Source of the DNA: Chitinophaga sp. S165
Lineage (GTDB): Bacteria > Bacteroidota > Bacteroidia > Chitinophagales > Chitinophagaceae
Assembly: GCF_003182155.1 (NCBI RefSeq)
Contig: NZ_QGTG01000008.1
Span: 1 to 64,000, forward strand
Length of the DNA: 64,000 nucleotides
Reading direction: 5' to 3'
Both the position numbers and the translations under genes were made by a program. The notes under the pieces were generated by a model. The model made no database searches, had not been told where the DNA came from, and saw only the letters and a list, made by a program, of their open reading frames with translations. Every line of letters begins with the position of its first letter. Position 1 is the stretch's first letter. Shown in pieces: positions 61,427 through 64,000 of the stretch.

Positions 61427-63709
61427 ATGAGATATTTATTACTGATAATAACAGGAGTATTGTTATTTGTACAATCACATGCGCAGGTGCAGGGCCGTGT
61501 GATTGACGCGCAGACAGGAGAAGTATTGCCGGGTGTGACCGTGCAGTTATTACATGCAGATAAAGGGTGCCAGACAGATGCTACCGGACGTTTTGTACTG
61601 AATGGTAGTAAAGCCGATGATTCGGTTAAAGTATCATTTGTAGGATATCAGTCACAGAAGCTGGCAATAAAGACACAGCAGCCATTTATCGTTTCATTGA
61701 CGCCTGCTACTGCAAGTCTGAATGAAATTATTGTGACCACAAGCCGGGACAAGCAGTCCCGTACGGACGCACCTGTAGCTATAAGCACCATTTCGACGCA
61801 GGAGATCAGGGATACAAAAGCAACCTCTCTGGAACAATTACTGAATAAGGTCAGTGGTGTATACATGGTGGACCTGGGTAATGAACAGCATACAATGGCT
61901 ATCAGGCAGCCCATTGGGTACAAAAGTCTCTTCCTTTATCTGGAAGATGGTATTCCCATCCGTACAATTGGCGACTTTAACCACAATGCACTGATCGAGA
62001 TCAACCAGGCCGCATTACGTAATATTGAAGTAGTGAGAGGGCCTGCATCATCCTTATATGGCAGTGAGGCCGTAGGAGGTGCGGTGAACTTCATTACTGC
62101 AGCACCGTCTTTGAAGCCTATGGCCAGGATACAGGCAGAGATCAGTGATCGTGGATATAAGCGTACCGATTTTAGTGCTTCCAGTACATTTAATAAAGTA
62201 GGTATAAGCTTCGGTGGTTACTACGCTGACCAGCGCAATGGTTATATGGACCACAGTGATTTTCATAAGCTGGCCTTTACATTGCGGGCGGATTATCAGA
62301 TAAACGAACGGACGAAATGGATCAACTCTGCTACATTGACCGACTATTATACAGACCAGGTAGGCGGATTGGATAGCGCCCATTTTTATTCTAAAGATTA
62401 TCGCAACTTCCAGACATTCTCTTACCGTAAGGTAAATGCATTCCGCTACAGAAGTACGCTGGAGCATGCCTGGAGTACAACAAACAGAACTACTGTCACG
62501 GCATTCTTCCGTAACAACAGCATAGGTCAGAATCCATTTTATGCTATTAAAAACAACCAGCAGAATCCACTGAAAGCTACCGGTGAGATCAATGACGACA
62601 GCTTTAACAGTTATGGGCTGATCATACAACATAAGAAACAGTTTCCCTGGAGACATGCATCTTTGATTGCCGGCGTGAGTGCAGATTACAGTCCTGCAAC
62701 TTACTATTCAGAGTTTATTGATATAGATCGCGATGCCGCAGGTTATTATACAGGTTATACAAAGTCTGATTCACTGCTGACAGATTATAATGTAGGGCTG
62801 CTCAATACAGCGGCCTATGCACAGTTTGATATGGAATTACTGCGCGGTTTGAAACTGGTGGCAGCACTTCGTTATGACAGGATGGATTATGATTTTGATA
62901 ATCATCTTACACCATCCGCATTCACAGGTGCTCCTGATGAACGTAACAACTTTAATGCACTGACGCCGAAAGTGGGACTGACGTACGACTTTGGAAAGAG
63001 CCGCGGACTGTATGCTAATTATAGTGTCGGCTTTGCACCGCCTAATATATCAGAATTGTACAGAGGAGTGAAGGTCCCGACCCTTGAACCTGCAACCTAC
63101 CGTAATTATGAAGCGGGCGGCTGGTTTGGTTTTGCTAATGATAAAGGGTATGTGGACATAGGTGTGTATAATATGCAGGGAACAAATGAGATCATTAGTG
63201 TGAAACTGGATGACGGATCTTATGAGAACCGTAATGCCGGACGTACAACGCACCGGGGCATAGAATGGAACGTGCGTTATTCACCGGTGCGCTCATTATG
63301 GATCCGTTGCAGTGGTCAGTATGCAGAACACTTCTTCAATGAGTATATCGAGAAAGGCGTGAGCTATGACGATAACCGGATGAGTGGAGCGCCGAAAGTG
63401 ATCACTAATACGGAGATCACCTGGAAACCGGGATTCCTGCGTGGGTTCAGATTAGGAGGAGAATGGCAGCATGTGAGCCGCTATTACATGGACCCACAGA
63501 ATACCCGCTACTATGGAGGTTACGACCTGCTGAACTTCCGTACTGGTTATGGCTGGAGGAATCTTGAATGTTGGGTTAACTGTCGCAATGCAGCAGATGC
63601 GATCTATGCTACTACGGCAGAAAAAACGACTTATAGCACAACTTACAGACCAGGACCGAAACGTACTTTTAACATAGGTGTTGCTTATACATTTAACGGT
63701 AAAAACTGA
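61427..63709 (+). CDS. TonB-dependent receptor with carboxypeptidase-regulatory-like N-terminal domain
   Basis: 760 residues. Signal peptide (MRYLLLIITGVLLFVQSHAQ), then a CarboxypepD_reg-like beta-sandwich (about 22-100, VQGRVIDAQTGEVLPGVTV). A TonB-box-like segment (EIIVTTSRDKQ) precedes the plug domain (about 112-225, IRNIEVVRGPASSLYGSEAVGGAVNF-type end) and a 22-strand barrel ending in GVAYTFNGKN. No SusD partner follows, so a glycan system is unlikely. The length and neighbouring Cys/His protein fit uptake of a metal or siderophore-like chelate. The substrate is inferred. 5 bp before the next gene. Confidence 0.92.
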   Translation: MRYLLLIITGVLLFVQSHAQVQGRVIDAQTGEVLPGVTVQLLHADKGCQTDATGRFVLNGSKADDSVKVSFVGYQSQKLAIKTQQPFIVSLTPATASLNEIIVTTSRDKQSRTDAPVAISTISTQEIRDTKATSLEQLLNKVSGVYMVDLGNEQHTMAIRQPIGYKSLFLYLEDGIPIRTIGDFNHNALIEINQAALRNIEVVRGPASSLYGSEAVGGAVNFITAAPSLKPMARIQAEISDRGYKRTDFSASSTFNKVGISFGGYYADQRNGYMDHSDFHKLAFTLRADYQINERTKWINSATLTDYYTDQVGGLDSAHFYSKDYRNFQTFSYRKVNAFRYRSTLEHAWSTTNRTTVTAFFRNNSIGQNPFYAIKNNQQNPLKATGEINDDSFNSYGLIIQHKKQFPWRHASLIAGVSADYSPATYYSEFIDIDRDAAGYYTGYTKSDSLLTDYNVGLLNTAAYAQFDMELLRGLKLVAALRYDRMDYDFDNHLTPSAFTGAPDERNNFNALTPKVGLTYDFGKSRGLYANYSVGFAPPNISELYRGVKVPTLEPATYRNYEAGGWFGFANDKGYVDIGVYNMQGTNEIISVKLDDGSYENRNAGRTTHRGIEWNVRYSPVRSLWIRCSGQYAEHFFNEYIEKGVSYDDNRMSGAPKVITNTEITWKPGFLRGFRLGGEWQHVSRYYMDPQNTRYYGGYDLLNFRTGYGWRNLECWVNCRNAADAIYATTAEKTTYSTTYRPGPKRTFNIGVAYTFNGKN

Positions 63710-63714
63710 CAACG

Positions 63715-64000
63715 ATGGGAATAAGAAAATGGTTGGTATTACTGACTATCTGCACAGCAGCTTGTAACAGCAAGCAGGGAAAAATACAAGTGTTATCACA
63801 TCCGGTACAGGATGCCTCTTGTCCTTATCTGACCACAACTACAGATGGTAAAACTGTGATCAGCTGGGTGGAGACAAAACAGGGAGCTGATACAGGTACA
63901 TTGTATTATGCCATATCAACTGACAGAGGCAGTACCTTTTCTGCACCACTACAGGTGCCTACAGCAAACGGCATATTGCCGCATGCCGAGAATATGCCTA
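63715..64000 (+). CDS. BNR-repeat lipoprotein, N-terminal part (cut by the window end)
   Basis: ATG 63715, 95 complete codons to the window edge, no stop. MGIRKWLVLLTICTAAC is a lipoprotein signal with lipobox TAAC. The visible part has TTTTDGKTVISWVE and the Asp-box STDRGSTF, the mark of sialidase/BNR beta-propellers. It directly follows the receptor and is likely its surface or periplasmic partner. Whether it is an enzyme cannot be seen. Confidence 0.75.
   Translation, partial: MGIRKWLVLLTICTAACNSKQGKIQVLSHPVQDASCPYLTTTTDGKTVISWVETKQGADTGTLYYAISTDRGSTFSAPLQVPTANGILPHAENMP

Noticed and set aside
1..64000. tRNA or rRNA genes
   Set aside because: No cloverleaf with a TTCGAAT-type T-arm or rRNA segment was noticed by eye; a tRNAscan run would settle it.

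Overview
The window looks like chromosomal DNA of a Bacteroidota bacterium, most likely a Chitinophagaceae member close to Chitinophaga. The evidence is a 2.4-kDa-residue-scale SprA translocon protein of the type IX secretion system, a secreted nuclease with a type IX sorting tail, an Rpb6/omega-type RNA polymerase subunit, DUF4835 and DUF4296 proteins, futalosine-pathway menaquinone genes, a TonB-dependent receptor, and promoters of the Bacteroidota form TTTG-N19/20-TAnnTTTG. No tRNA, rRNA, complete insertion sequence or CRISPR array was seen. The genus is inferred from gene content, not from a search.

Layout. 1-4029: a 94-bp perfect palindrome, a large secreted nuclease (minus), and a gene-free stretch with tandem repeats. 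4030-14931: htpG, an esterase lipoprotein, recJ, a polyprenyl diphosphate synthase, an abundant OmpA-like protein with an exact promoter, kup, a pirin and a DUF202 membrane protein. 15010-31236: a compact minus-strand dcw cluster in the order mraZ-rsmH-ftsL-ftsI-murE-mraY-murD-ftsW-murG-murC-ftsQ-ftsA-ftsZ, with a probable MraZ operator upstream. 31237-32135: a gene-free region rich in helically phased repeats. 32136-37811: bamD-rpoZ, coaBC, a PorD-like DUF4835 protein, a DUF4296 lipoprotein and both subunits of a 3-oxoacid CoA-transferase. 37812-38541: a gene-free region that may encode a structured RNA. 38542-43513: a class IV aminotransferase/lyase, a photolyase, mqnD-mqnB, and a PTPS-folE pterin pair. 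43564-44842: three small proteins of unknown function (accessory-looking). 45033-52745: fabD, a GNAT acetyltransferase, a DinB protein, a catalytically degenerate Nudix regulator, a TPR histidine kinase followed by an overlapping pseudokinase paralogue, and fabH. 52883-64000: ruvA-sprA, a small Cys/His protein, a TonB-dependent receptor and the start of a BNR-repeat lipoprotein cut by the window end.

How the genes fit together. Most of the window is core biology: envelope growth and division (dcw cluster, polyprenyl synthase, OmpA, BamD), fatty acid initiation (fabD, fabH), menaquinone (mqnB, mqnD), pterins (folE, PTPS), CoA synthesis, and DNA repair (recJ, ruvA, photolyase). SprA would export the sorting-tagged nuclease.

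The most unusual material is (i) a dispersed family of repeats built from exact 11-bp units, one forming a 94-bp perfect palindrome; (ii) phased GTG boxes upstream of mraZ; (iii) the kinase/pseudokinase pair; (iv) a possible non-coding RNA locus at 37.9-38.5 kb; and (v) a two-gene overlapping module of unknown proteins at 44 kb.
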